In this document: one piece after another, positions 8,805-16,652 of the stretch
Numbering within the stretch: position 1 is the stretch's first letter
Layout of the letters: each line of letters begins with the position of its first letter
Assembly (NCBI RefSeq): GCF_003626655.1
Contig: NZ_RBAN01000001.1
Span: forward strand, 1,922,001 to 1,986,000
Direction of reading: 5' to 3'
Source of the DNA: Micromonospora costi
Lineage (GTDB): Bacteria; Actinomycetota; Actinomycetes; Mycobacteriales; Micromonosporaceae
Length of the DNA: 64,000 nt
Notes under the pieces: model-generated
Database searches by the model: none
What the model was told of the DNA's origin: nothing
The model's input: only the letters and a program-made list of their open reading frames with translations
Made by a program: the position numbers and the translations under genes

Positions 8805-9484
8805 CCGAGATCCGGGTGCTCGTCGTCGAGGACGAGGAGCTGATCGCGGAGGCGCACCGCGCGTACACCGAGCGGGTGCCCGGGTTCCGCGTGGTCGGGG
8901 TGGCGCACACCGCCCAGGACGCGTTGCGCCTGTTGCGCCGCACCGGGGAGGACGCCGTCGACCTGGTGCTGCTCGACCTCCACCTGCCCGACGTACCCGG
9001 GCTGGAGGTCTGTCGCGCGATGCGGGCCGCGGGCAGCGACGCCGACGTGCTGGCGATCACCTCGGCCCGGGACCTCGCCATGGTGCGCGCCGCGGTGGCG
9101 CTCGGCGTGACCCACTACCTCCTGAAGCCGTTCACCTTCGCCGCCTTCCGCGACAAGCTGGAGCGGTACGCCGAGTACCGGCGGCAGACGTCGGCGGGCG
9201 GGGCGGTGGCCGCGCAGCACGAGGTGGACCGGATGTTCGCGACCCTGCGCGGGACCGCGGCCGGCACCCTCCCCAAGGGGCTCGGCGCGCAGACCCTCGA
9301 CACGGTCCTGGACGTGCTGCGCCGCCGGCCCGGACTCTCCGCCTCCGAGGTGGCCGAGCACGCCGGGATGTCCCGGGTCACCGCGCGGCGGTACCTGGAA
9401 CACCTCGCCGACACCGGCCGGGTGACCCGCACCCCGCGCTACGGCACGCCCGGCCGCCCCGAGGTGGAGTACCGGCCCACCTGA
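8801..9484 (+). CDS. Response regulator, CitB/DcuR family
   Basis: A 227-aa protein starting at GTG 8801 within the kinase stop (GTGA overlap). The receiver domain (1-120) has the acidic pocket D11/E12, phosphoacceptor D59 in LLDLHLPD, and the LLKPF lysine. A linker leads to a C-terminal winged helix (about 165-227) with SASEVAEHAGMSRVTARRYLEHL, the CitB/DcuR-type recognition helix. It is the cognate partner of the overlapping kinase. Its likely target is the divergent dctA promoter between 7106 and 7214, an AT-richer patch, though no operator repeat stands out there. Confidence 0.92.
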   Translation: MTEIRVLVVEDEELIAEAHRAYTERVPGFRVVGVAHTAQDALRLLRRTGEDAVDLVLLDLHLPDVPGLEVCRAMRAAGSDADVLAITSARDLAMVRAAVALGVTHYLLKPFTFAAFRDKLERYAEYRRQTSAGGAVAAQHEVDRMFATLRGTAAGTLPKGLGAQTLDTVLDVLRRRPGLSASEVAEHAGMSRVTARRYLEHLADTGRVTRTPRYGTPGRPEVEYRPT

Positions 9485-9559
9485 GCAGCGGCCCGGTGGC
9501 GGCAGCGGGCATGATCCTGGTGGCGGCACCCGGGCCCGCCAGCGAGGAGGGACGACGCC

Positions 9560-10810
9560 GTGCCGGACGCCGAGGAGCTGATCACGGACGCGGTCGCGGC
9601 GGTACGCGGCACCGACGTACGCCTCGCGGAGCGGCAGCTGGACCGGCTCGTGGTCGGCACGGGCGGGACGGAGGGCGCGGCCAACGTGGACGCCGCGATC
9701 CTGCGCCGCCTGGCCCGCGACGTCGGGCGGCTCTGGCCGCGCGGCTGGCAGCCCGCCGACCTGGCCCGTGTCGCGGACCGCCGGCTGGGCGTTCGGCCGG
9801 CCCGGCTGCTGCGCGACGCCGTGGCCGCGCAGCGTCGCGAGCTGCCCGACCCGGTGCCGTCCTGGTGGGACGCGCAGCTGCGCGATCTGGACGCCCGCGT
9901 CTGGTGGGACGACGACCGCCGGCACCTCGCGGCCTGGGCGCGGCGGGAGGCGGTGGACCGGGTGACCGCGCTGCGGGAGGCGGTCGACGCGCTCGCGCTG
10001 GTGGCCGGGCTGCCGCCGATCGCCGTGCTCCGGCCGCCACCGGGAGCCGCGGGCGCCGCACTGACCGGCCCGACCGGTGGTGGCACCGGCTCCCGGATCC
10101 TCGACCGGGTCCGGGCGCTGCTCGCCAAGGCCGAGTCGACCACCTTCCCGGCCGAGGCCGAGGCCCTGACCGGCAAGGCGCAGGAGCTGATCACCCGGCA
10201 CCGCCTCGACGAGGCGCTGCTGGCGGCCACCGAGCAGCCGCGCTCCCGGCCCGGCGGCGTACGGCTCGACGCCGACGCCCCGTACGCCGGGGCCAAGGCG
10301 CTGCTCGTGCAGGAGGTGGCGGCGGCGAACGGCTGCGAGTCGGTCTGGTCGGCCGATCTCGGGTTCGCCACCGTGCTCGGCTGGCCGGACGACCTGGCCG
10401 CGGTCGAACTGCTCTACACCTCCCTGCTCGTGCAGGCCACCGCCGCGATGCTGCGGGGCAGGGGCGAGCGGCGGGCGGCCGGGCGGCGTACCCGCGGCTA
10501 CGACGAGTCGTTCCTCAACGCGTTCGCCCTCCGGATCGGCGAGCGGCTGCGGGCGGTCAGCGAGGCGGCGAACCGGCAGGTGGCGGAGGCCGCCGGCGCC
10601 GAGCGGCTGCTGCCGGTGCTCGCCGCGCGGGGCGAGGCGGTGCGGGAACGGATGGAGACCCTCTTCCCGGGGGTGACCCGGGAGCGGCTGACCGTACGGG
10701 ACGTGGAGGGCTGGGCATCCGGCACGGCGGCTGCCGACCGGGCGTCGCTGGACGTGCGCGGGACCGCCCCGAACCGGCAGGTGCGCGGGGGCCGGCGAGG
10801 ACGGCGCTGA
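9560..10810 (+). CDS. DUF2786 domain-containing protein of unknown function
   Basis: A 416-aa soluble protein starting at GTG 9560 with a GAGGAGGGA ribosome site 8 bases upstream. The DUF2786 segment is around residues 175-215 (ILDRVRALLAKAEST, then EAEALTGKAQELI). It is followed by a conserved region with YAGAKALLVQEVAAANG and YTSLLVQATAAM. The N-terminal 150 residues are Arg/Trp-rich and less typical. The basic tail (GGRRGRR) could contact nucleic acid, which is speculation. It stands alone downstream of the two-component system and no function is established for the family. Confidence 0.8.
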   Translation: MPDAEELITDAVAAVRGTDVRLAERQLDRLVVGTGGTEGAANVDAAILRRLARDVGRLWPRGWQPADLARVADRRLGVRPARLLRDAVAAQRRELPDPVPSWWDAQLRDLDARVWWDDDRRHLAAWARREAVDRVTALREAVDALALVAGLPPIAVLRPPPGAAGAALTGPTGGGTGSRILDRVRALLAKAESTTFPAEAEALTGKAQELITRHRLDEALLAATEQPRSRPGGVRLDADAPYAGAKALLVQEVAAANGCESVWSADLGFATVLGWPDDLAAVELLYTSLLVQATAAMLRGRGERRAAGRRTRGYDESFLNAFALRIGERLRAVSEAANRQVAEAAGAERLLPVLAARGEAVRERMETLFPGVTRERLTVRDVEGWASGTAAADRASLDVRGTAPNRQVRGGRRGRR

Positions 10811-10950
10811 TCCCGCCCGGCGTGCCCGTCCCCCGCGCGGCGACATTTCTGGGATTTTTCTTTCGGCGGGTGTAGGGAACGGGGCGTCGGCTCCGACCCC
10901 TCGGTGAGCCGCACCGATCACGGGCGCGGCCTGGACGCGAGGAGCAGACC

Positions 10951-11316
10951 GTGAAGTACATGCTGTTGATCTGGAACCGGCCCGGTTTCGTCGAGGAGCT
11001 GACCGAGCAGGACCGGGTGGCCCTCTTCGGCGAGGTCGACGAGATCATGAAGGAGCTGTCCGAGTCCGGGGAGCTGGTGGGCGGGCAGGCGCTCGCCGAC
11101 CCGTCGCAGACCCGTACCGTCCGGCTGGCGGGCGGGCACCCGGAGGTCGTCGACGGGCCGTTCATGGAGAGCAAGGAGCAGTTCGCCGGGTACCTCGCGG
11201 TCGACTGCGACACCCCGGAGCGGGCGGCCGAGATCGCGGCGCGCTGGCCGGACGTCCGGTACGGCGGGGTCATGGAGATCCGCCCGATCATGGACGAGGC
11301 CGGGACGGAGATGTGA
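10951..11316 (+). CDS. YCII/DGPF-domain protein
   Basis: A 121-aa small ferredoxin-like-fold protein with the YCII-related hallmark DGPF (VVDGPFMESKE, near residue 70). It is the first gene of an operon with an ECF sigma factor whose GTG start overlaps its stop (GTGA). DGPF proteins are known genomic partners of group ECF42 sigma factors, although their biochemical role remains unclear. Transcription probably starts in the 140-bp gap upstream (10811-10950), which contains an unusual T-rich stretch at 10852-10862. Confidence 0.9.
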   Translation: MKYMLLIWNRPGFVEELTEQDRVALFGEVDEIMKELSESGELVGGQALADPSQTRTVRLAGGHPEVVDGPFMESKEQFAGYLAVDCDTPERAAEIAARWPDVRYGGVMEIRPIMDEAGTEM

Positions 11317-12584
11317 CCGCCGGGACGCGCGAGGTCGAGGACCTGCTGCGCACTCTCGCGCCGCAGGTCCTCGGCCTGCTCGTCCGCCGGCACGGCCAGT
11401 TCGACCGGTGCGAGGACGCGGTCCAGGAGGCGCTGCTCGCGGCCGCCCTCCAGTGGCCCGAGCAGGGCGTGCCGGAGAACGCGCGCGCCTGGCTGCTCAC
11501 GGTGGCCACCCGCCGGCTGACCGACGAGTGGCGCAGCGAACACGCCCGCCGCGACCGCGAGATCGCGGTGGCGGTCCGCGAGCCCGCGTACGCCGCGGTC
11601 GCTCCCGCGGCCGACGCGGAGCCGCCGGCCGGCGACGACACCCTGCGGCTGCTCTTCCTGTGCTGCCACCCGGCGCTCGCACGGTCGGCGCAGGTCGCGC
11701 TGACCCTGCGGGCGGTCGGTGGTCTCAGCACCGCGCAGATCGCCCGGGCGTACCTGGTGCCCGAGGCGACGATGAGCCAGCGGATCCGCCGGGCCAAGCA
11801 GCGGATCGAGGCGACCGGGGCGCGCTTCACCATGCCGTCGCCCGCCGAGCGGGACGAGCGCCTGGGCGCGGTGCTCCAGGTGCTCTACCTCGTCTTCAAC
11901 GAGGGGTACACGGCCTCCAGCGGGCCGGACCTGCACCGCGCCGACCTGACCGGCGAGGCCATCCGCCTGACCCGGATGCTGCACGGGCTGCTCCCGGACG
12001 ACGGCGAGGTGACCGGGCTGCTCGCGCTCATGCTCCTCACCGACGCGCACCGGGCGGCGCGGCTCGGCCCCGGCGGCGAGCTGGTGCCGCTGGCCGAGCA
12101 GGACCGCGACCGGTGGGACCGGGCGGCCATCGAGGAGGGCGTCGCCCTGGTCACCGAGGCGCTGACCTGGTCACCGCCGGGCCCGTACCAACTCCAGGCG
12201 GCCATCGCCGCGGTGCACGCCGAGGCCCCGTCGGCCGCCGAGACCGACTGGCCACAGATCCTCGCGCTGTACCGACTGCTCGCCCGGGTCGCACCGAACC
12301 CGATGGTCACGCTCAACCAGGCCGTCGCGGTGGCCATGGTGCAGGGCCCGCGGGCCGGGCTCGCCCTGCTCGCGCCGCTCGCCGAGGACGACCGTACGGC
12401 GGGACACCACCGGCTCGCCGCGGTCCGCGCCCACCTGCTGGAGCTGGCCGGCGAGACCGGAGCCGCCCGTGAGGCGTACCTGGCCGCGGCGCGGGCCACC
12501 ACCAGCATTCCCGAACAGCGCTACCTGGAGCTGCGCGCCGCCCGGCTCGCGGCCACCGACCCACCGATGAGGACGGACGCATGA
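11313..12584 (+). CDS. ECF sigma factor with TPR-like C-terminal extension (ECF42 type)
   Basis: A 423-aa protein. Sigma region 2 is at about residues 10-85 (DRCEDAVQEA..) and region 4 at about 115-165 (LSTAQIARAYLVPEATMSQRIRRAKQRI is the helix-turn-helix). A helical extension of about 240 residues follows, containing FNEGYTAS and the final TPR-like repeats. This architecture and the DGPF partner match group ECF42, whose regulation lacks an anti-sigma factor and depends on the extension. It is coupled by 4-bp overlaps both to the YCII gene upstream and the reductase-like gene downstream. Confidence 0.92.
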   Translation: MTAGTREVEDLLRTLAPQVLGLLVRRHGQFDRCEDAVQEALLAAALQWPEQGVPENARAWLLTVATRRLTDEWRSEHARRDREIAVAVREPAYAAVAPAADAEPPAGDDTLRLLFLCCHPALARSAQVALTLRAVGGLSTAQIARAYLVPEATMSQRIRRAKQRIEATGARFTMPSPAERDERLGAVLQVLYLVFNEGYTASSGPDLHRADLTGEAIRLTRMLHGLLPDDGEVTGLLALMLLTDAHRAARLGPGGELVPLAEQDRDRWDRAAIEEGVALVTEALTWSPPGPYQLQAAIAAVHAEAPSAAETDWPQILALYRLLARVAPNPMVTLNQAVAVAMVQGPRAGLALLAPLAEDDRTAGHHRLAAVRAHLLELAGETGAAREAYLAAARATTSIPEQRYLELRAARLAATDPPMRTDA

Positions 12585-13216
12585 GCACGGTGACGAGTCA
12601 ACTGTCGATCTCGCTGGACGGCTACGTGGCCGGGCCGGAGCAGAGCCTCCAGGACCCGCTCGGCCGGGGCGGCGAGCAACTGCACGAGTGGGTCGTCGGC
12701 CTGGACAGCTGGCGGGCGCAGCACGGGCTGCCCGGCGGCGAGTCCGGAGTGGACGCCGACGTCGTCGACGAGATGACCCGGGACGTCGGCGCGTACGTCA
12801 TGGGACGGCGCATGTTCGGCGGCGGCGACGGGCCGTGGGACGAGACGTGGCGCGGCTGGTGGGGCGAGGAGCCGCCGTTCCACACCCCGGTCTTCGTGCT
12901 CACCCGTCACCCGCGGGAACCACTGGTGATGGCCGGCGGCACGGAGTTCCACTTCGTCACCGACGGCATCCACTCGGCGCTCGACCGGGCCCGGGCGGCG
13001 GCGGGCGACGGGACGGTCATGGTCGCCGGCGGTGCGAGCACCGTCCGGCAGTACCTGGCGGCCGGCCTTCTCGACACCCTCCAGCTGCACATCGTCCCGG
13101 TCGTGCTCGGCGCCGGTGAGCGCCTTCTCGACGACGTGGGCGACGTGCGTTTCGAACAGGCCGCGGTGGTCGCCGGGCCGACCGTCACCCACGTGACCTA
13201 CCGGGTGCTGCGCTGA
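12581..13216 (+). CDS. Dihydrofolate reductase-like protein (RibD C-terminal family)
   Basis: A 211-aa protein with the RibD_C/DHFR fold: an N-terminal SLDGYVAGP strand-loop, a central YVMGRRMF.GGGDGPW segment, the nucleotide-binding VAGGASTVRQYLAAGLLDTLQLH, and PVVLGAGERL. Such proteins are generic NADPH-dependent reductase relatives. It is the third gene of the YCII-sigma operon, with a 4-bp overlap (ATGA), and is probably part of the sigma factor's output. The substrate is unknown. Confidence 0.9.
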   Translation: MSTVTSQLSISLDGYVAGPEQSLQDPLGRGGEQLHEWVVGLDSWRAQHGLPGGESGVDADVVDEMTRDVGAYVMGRRMFGGGDGPWDETWRGWWGEEPPFHTPVFVLTRHPREPLVMAGGTEFHFVTDGIHSALDRARAAAGDGTVMVAGGASTVRQYLAAGLLDTLQLHIVPVVLGAGERLLDDVGDVRFEQAAVVAGPTVTHVTYRVLR

Positions 13217-13219
13217 AGC

Positions 13220-13261
13220 GGTGACGTCCGGCCGCCGTGGGTGCGGCGGCCGGATGTCACC
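13220..13261. terminator. Strong bidirectional hairpin terminator
   Basis: Arms 13220-13237 and 13244-13261 form an 18-bp stem with a single G-T wobble and a 6-nt loop, between the convergent reductase-like and hydrolase genes. No T tract is present, as is usual for high-GC actinobacteria. Confidence 0.85.
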
Positions 13262-13267
13262 GTCGCG

Positions 13268-14743
13268 TCAGGCGACCGGGTCCACGGCCGGGCACCGGGC
13301 GCCCCGGGCCGGCACCGCCACGTCGAGCAGGTACCGGTCGACCGCCCGGGCCACGCAGGGGCTCGTCGTGTAGCTGCCGTGCCCCCAGCCCTCGTACGTG
13401 AGCAGCACGCCGTGGCGCCCGAGCTGGCGGGCCACGCTGGTCGCCCAGTTGTAGCCGCTCGCCGGGTCGTGCCGGGTGGCGGCCAGCAGCAGCGGCACGT
13501 CGGCGCGTACCCGGAGCCGGTGCTGCGGGTTCGGCACCGGGGTCGGGGTGCCCAGGCAGGTCGAGACCGCGAAGACGGCCTGCGGGTACCGGAGGTCGGG
13601 CGCGAGCCGTGCGAGCCGGCGCAGGTGCCCGGCATAGTCGCGGTAGTCGCGGACCGGCAGCGACCAGTCCTGGCAGAAGACCGCGAAGGGGTACGGCGCG
13701 ACGGCCGTGTCCGCCGCACCCGCCGTCGTGCTCACAGCGTCCGCCGGGGCGGGCGTGGACTCCATGGTGCGGATGTCGTCCGCGAGGCCCGGCCAGTCCG
13801 GCCCGTAGAAGGCCCGCTGGGCCAGCCGGCTCAGCAGGTACGGGCTCAGCCGGGCACCGGGACGGTCGGGGTCGGCGAGGTCGCCCCGCTCGGCACGGGC
13901 CCAGAGGCCGGCCCACACGGCACGGACGTCCCGCCCGTGCAGCGCGCACCGTTCCGCCCGCGCGCACCAGGCCACGAACTCGTCGAACGAGTCCTGCGCG
14001 CTGACGGCCTGGGTGTCCAGGAAGGACCGCGTGTCCACGCTGTGGTCGACCGTGCTCTCCAGCACCATGGCGCGCACCCGCTGCGGGAACAGCTCCGCAT
14101 ACTGGAGCCCGAGGAGCGTGCCGTACGAGCTGCCGTGGAACGTCAGCCGGGGCTCGCCCAGGGCGGCCCGGATCGCGTCCAGGTCGCGCGCCGCGCTGAT
14201 CGTGTCGACGTGGTCGGCGAGCGGCCCGGTCCGGGCCCGGCAGTCGGCGCGCAGCCGCTCGTTGCCCGCCAAGGCTGCGGCGAACCCGGCCTCGTCGGCG
14301 ATCACCTGCGGCTGTGCGGCGAGCAGGTCGGTGGCGCACACCACCGGGTGGCTGCGACCCGTGCCACGGGGGTCGAAACTGACGATGTCGAAGCGGCGGC
14401 GCAGGTCGTCGCCGAACCGGCGGATGCCGGTGACCACGCGGTCCACGCCGCTGTCGCCGGGGCCACCGGGGCCGAACACGAGCGAACCGCTCCGGGCCGC
14501 GGGGTCGGTCGCGGCCCTTCGGGCGAGCGCCAGGTCGAAGCGCTCCCCGTCCGGGTGGTCCCAGTCCACCGGGACGGAGAGCGTCCCGCACTCGGCGGTG
14601 GGGTCCTGCTCGCAGGGATGCCAGGTGATGGTCCGCTCGGGCGCCGGGCGGGCCGCGGCGGCGGGCGGGCCGCCGGCACCGACCAGCGCGACGACCGTCG
14701 CGGCCGCCAGCGTCCAGCCGACGGATTTGCGTACGCGCAGCAC
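13268..14743 (-). CDS. Secreted alpha/beta hydrolase, tripeptidyl-aminopeptidase (SlpD/E) type
   Basis: A 491-aa exported enzyme. The start is GTG 14743, preceded by GAGAGG. The signal peptide covers about residues 1-31 (VRKS.. hydrophobic core .. AAA|ARP). The fold shows the GGPGDSG oxyanion motif at 93-99, nucleophile S206 in GSSYG, and a C-terminal TAP-like domain with the acid in ATRHDPAS and histidine in GWGHGSY. Six or more cysteines suggest extracellular disulfides. Family members remove N-terminal tripeptides or hydrolyse small esters and amides outside the cell. It is transcribed as a single gene, and a 16-bp palindrome (14784-14799) lies about 41 bp upstream. Confidence 0.88.
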   Translation of the reverse strand: MLRVRKSVGWTLAAATVVALVGAGGPPAAAARPAPERTITWHPCEQDPTAECGTLSVPVDWDHPDGERFDLALARRAATDPAARSGSLVFGPGGPGDSGVDRVVTGIRRFGDDLRRRFDIVSFDPRGTGRSHPVVCATDLLAAQPQVIADEAGFAAALAGNERLRADCRARTGPLADHVDTISAARDLDAIRAALGEPRLTFHGSSYGTLLGLQYAELFPQRVRAMVLESTVDHSVDTRSFLDTQAVSAQDSFDEFVAWCARAERCALHGRDVRAVWAGLWARAERGDLADPDRPGARLSPYLLSRLAQRAFYGPDWPGLADDIRTMESTPAPADAVSTTAGAADTAVAPYPFAVFCQDWSLPVRDYRDYAGHLRRLARLAPDLRYPQAVFAVSTCLGTPTPVPNPQHRLRVRADVPLLLAATRHDPASGYNWATSVARQLGRHGVLLTYEGWGHGSYTTSPCVARAVDRYLLDVAVPARGARCPAVDPVA

Positions 14744-14783
14744 GAGATGCTGTCCTCTCCTCGAAGGGGCATTGCGGGAAGAA

Positions 14784-14799
14784 CTCGCCCGTGGGCGAG
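14784..14799. promoter_or_regulatory. Palindrome upstream of the hydrolase gene
   Basis: CTCGCCC-GT-GGGCGAG is a perfect 7+7 inverted repeat 41 bp ahead of the secreted hydrolase start. It could be an operator or a small leader hairpin; nothing in the sequence decides between the two. Confidence 0.35.
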
Positions 14800-14814
14800 G
14801 CGATGCTGCTTCCA

Positions 14815-14848
14815 CCCGGGCCGTCGAGTTGCCGCTCGACGGCCCGGG
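14815..14848 (-). terminator. Hairpin terminator of the ArsR-like operon
   Basis: Perfect 14-bp arms (14815-14828 and 14835-14848) with a TTGCCG loop, 15 bp past the stop of the small membrane protein and before the hydrolase promoter. Confidence 0.8.
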
Positions 14849-14862
14849 GCACCGGGCCCGGG

Positions 14863-15141
14863 TCAGTCGACGTCCCGCAGGACGCGTTCCAGCGCCGTCA
14901 TCCGGTCCTCCATCGATCCCAGCCGGCCGTTCAGGGCGGCCAGCAGGCGGTCGTTGCTGTCCTGGAGCCGGACCGCCGTCTCGGCGAGCTGGCGGTACCG
15001 CTCCTCGTGGACCCCGGCGAGCCGTGCCCGCCGTGTCTTGGCGACCTGCACCACGGTCACCGTGAACACGCTGATGAGCAGGGCGAAGATGCCGATCGCC
15101 CCGACCACCTCGGTCCAGTCGTGGTCGCTCATGCCGGTCAC
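14863..15141 (-). CDS. Small membrane protein with cytoplasmic coiled coil
   Basis: A 92-aa protein with one hydrophobic helix at about residues 12-33 (GAIGIFALLISVFTVTVV) followed by a charged heptad-like region (about 40-90: LAETAVRLQDSNDRLLAALNGRL). GTG 15141 overlaps the stop of the upstream regulator (GTGA); an ATG nine bases later is an alternative start. It has no recognised domain. Coupled translation with a winged-helix regulator suggests that it modulates or anchors that regulator, or is its main target. Many actinobacteria carry similar regulator/small-membrane pairs. Confidence 0.75.
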   Translation of the reverse strand: MTGMSDHDWTEVVGAIGIFALLISVFTVTVVQVAKTRRARLAGVHEERYRQLAETAVRLQDSNDRLLAALNGRLGSMEDRMTALERVLRDVD

Positions 15142-15485
15142 CGCTCGTCACCGTCCGTGCCCGTGGCGTCCGACGGGGTCAGCGTCCGGGCCGCGTCCGC
15201 GATGGTGTCCGGGGTGAGCCGGAGCACGAACGGTGTCACCTCGTAGTACTTCATTGCCTTCCCGTCCTCCGACAACTCCAGCTGGGCGGACACGAGGCCG
15301 GCCGCCGCGAGCTTCCGCAGGTGGACCTGCAGGAGCGCACGGCTGATCCCGAGATCCCGGGCGAGCCGGCTCACGTACGCCCGCTCCCGGGCCAGCGCGG
15401 CGATCACCCGCATCCGGTGCGGGTTGGCCAGGGTGGCCAACACCCGCACCAGGTCGTCTCCCGACAGCGGCGGGTGATCACTCAT
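15138..15485 (-). CDS. Winged-helix transcriptional regulator, ArsR-like
   Basis: A 115-aa regulator. ATG 15485 is preferred because AAGGG lies at the right distance; another in-frame start lies 21 bp upstream. The winged helix spans about residues 10-75 with LATLANPHRMRVIAALARE and the recognition helix SRALLQVHLRKL, then a wing with MKYYEV. No metal-binding CxC is present, so it is not a classical metal sensor. It forms an operon with the overlapping small membrane protein. The near-palindrome TTGCACATGCAA (15495-15506) lies directly upstream and may be its own operator. Confidence 0.88.
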   Translation of the reverse strand: MSDHPPLSGDDLVRVLATLANPHRMRVIAALARERAYVSRLARDLGISRALLQVHLRKLAAAGLVSAQLELSEDGKAMKYYEVTPFVLRLTPDTIADAARTLTPSDATGTDGDER

Positions 15486-15494
15486 GACGAGCCC

Positions 15495-15506
15495 TTGCAC
15501 ATGCAA
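15495..15506. promoter_or_regulatory. Candidate operator ahead of the ArsR-like gene
   Basis: TTGCA-CA-TGCAA is a perfect 5+5 inverted repeat 10 bp upstream of the regulator start, where binding would block transcription or initiation. Autoregulation is typical of the family but unproven here. Confidence 0.35.
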
Positions 15507-15627
15507 ACGGAAGTTAGCGGGTCGGCGTCCACGATGAACAGAGTCGCGCCCGCGATCGAGGGTGAAGTCAGGGTTGGCACCCAGGGGTGGCCGACGACGG
15601 GGGTCCCAGGGAGAGCGGGCGTCCCTC

Positions 15628-16137
15628 TCAGGGGCGGCAGTCGCGCATCAGGGTCGCCGGGATTCCGGTGAAGGTGTCGTCGAGCCAGGCGGCGGGGCGG
15701 TCGGCCCGGGCACCGGCGTCGATGCGGTCCGCAGTGCCGGAGACGAGCTTCCTGATCTCCCGGTCCTGTGCGCGACGGGCTTGTGACCGCACCTCGTCGG
15801 CCAGGTCCGCGAGCGTCCCCCGGAGCTGGGCGGTGATCTGCTCGCCGGTCAGCTCCCGCTCGGTGGCCGCGGTGGAGTCGGCGGCGATCTTCCGGCTGGC
15901 CTCGATGATGAGCCGGTCGACGGCCTGGCACACCTCGACCGTGTTGGCGGCGGTCACCGCGGACGGGCTGGTGGTCGGCGTCGCCGGGGCGGCCGCCGTG
16001 GTCGTGGGAGTTCCGGCGGAGGCGGGGGCGCGCGGCTCGTCGCCGGCCGCCTGGCACCCGGCGAGCAGGGCCGCCAGCAGGGCAGACAGTACGGCCGCAC
16101 CGGCGGTCCGCCGGGCGGCCGGCATGCGCTGGGACAT
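15628..16137 (-). CDS. Secreted lipoprotein of unknown function
   Basis: A 169-aa lipoprotein starting at ATG 16137 behind GAGAGG. A type II signal ends at LLAG-C28; the following 35 residues are a Thr/Ala/Pro linker typical of cell-surface lipoproteins. The mature domain (about 70-165) is helical with two cysteines (VCQAVDRL and MRDCRP) that could form a disulfide. No domain is recognised. It is transcribed away from the CsbD gene with no obvious operon partner. Confidence 0.8.
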   Translation of the reverse strand: MSQRMPAARRTAGAAVLSALLAALLAGCQAAGDEPRAPASAGTPTTTAAAPATPTTSPSAVTAANTVEVCQAVDRLIIEASRKIAADSTAATERELTGEQITAQLRGTLADLADEVRSQARRAQDREIRKLVSGTADRIDAGARADRPAAWLDDTFTGIPATLMRDCRP

Positions 16138-16259
16138 CGTCCTCTCCCGTCCGTGGTGGGCGTCCCCCGCTCGACCCGTCCGCGCGTCCCTCGTCCTGCC
16201 AACGATCCGGCGACAGGCCGGGACACGTCGGCGGCCGGAGGGCGGGGCCCCGGCGTACG

Positions 16260-16293
16260 GCACGCCGGGCCGGTGTGGACCGGCCCGGCGTGC
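16260..16293. terminator. Hairpin terminator downstream of csbD
   Basis: A perfect 15-bp stem (16260-16274 with 16279-16293) and a GTGG tetraloop, 11 bp past the CsbD stop codon. Confidence 0.85.
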
Positions 16294-16304
16294 GTACGGA
16301 ATGG

Positions 16305-16478
16305 TCAGCTCTTGAAGGCGTCCTTCACCTTCTCGCCGGCCTGCTTGAGGTTGGCGGCGGCCTGGTCGTTGCGACCCTCGGCCTCCAGCCGCTCGTTGTC
16401 GGTGGCCCGGCCGGTGTGCTCCTTGACCTTGCCGGCCGCGTCCTCTGCCGCGTTGCCGATCTTGTCATCCATGCCCAT
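16305..16478 (-). CDS. CsbD-family stress protein
   Basis: A 57-aa acidic/basic helical protein beginning MGMDDKIGNAAEDAAGK and containing VKEHTGRATDNERLEAEGR, the CsbD signature, and ending VKDAFKS. The ribosome site AGGGAGG is 6 bases upstream of ATG 16478. CsbD proteins are abundant, probably cytoplasmic, general-stress proteins; in Bacillus the founder is SigB-dependent. A GATTG-N15-GGGTAC promoter-like element lies 39-64 bp upstream, consistent with alternative sigma control. The molecular function of the family is unknown. Confidence 0.93.
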   Translation of the reverse strand: MGMDDKIGNAAEDAAGKVKEHTGRATDNERLEAEGRNDQAAANLKQAGEKVKDAFKS

Positions 16479-16516
16479 GACGAACCTCCCTGCGAGACGT
16501 CGCTACGGCCGGAGAG

Positions 16517-16542
16517 GTACCCCGCTCACCCGCTGGTCAATC
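16517..16542 (-). promoter_or_regulatory. SigB-like promoter of csbD
   Basis: Read on the minus strand, GATTG (-35) and GGGTAC (-10) are separated by 15 bases, close to the GTTTG-N13/15-GGGTA(T/C) sites of SigB/SigH-type stress sigma factors. Confidence 0.5.
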
Positions 16543-16652
16543 GGGATCCACGGGGATCGACCCGCCGTGACGGCGGCCGACCCGGCGTGGACGGGTGCGT
16601 CCTCGCCGGGTCGACCCCGTGGGGCGGCGGCTGCCGGTGCCGGCGCCGCGCG

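Noticed and set aside
7853..10921. 1022-residue minus-strand frame across the kinase, regulator and DUF2786 genes
   Set aside because: It is antisense to three well-supported genes and low-complexity; a typical artefact of very high GC.
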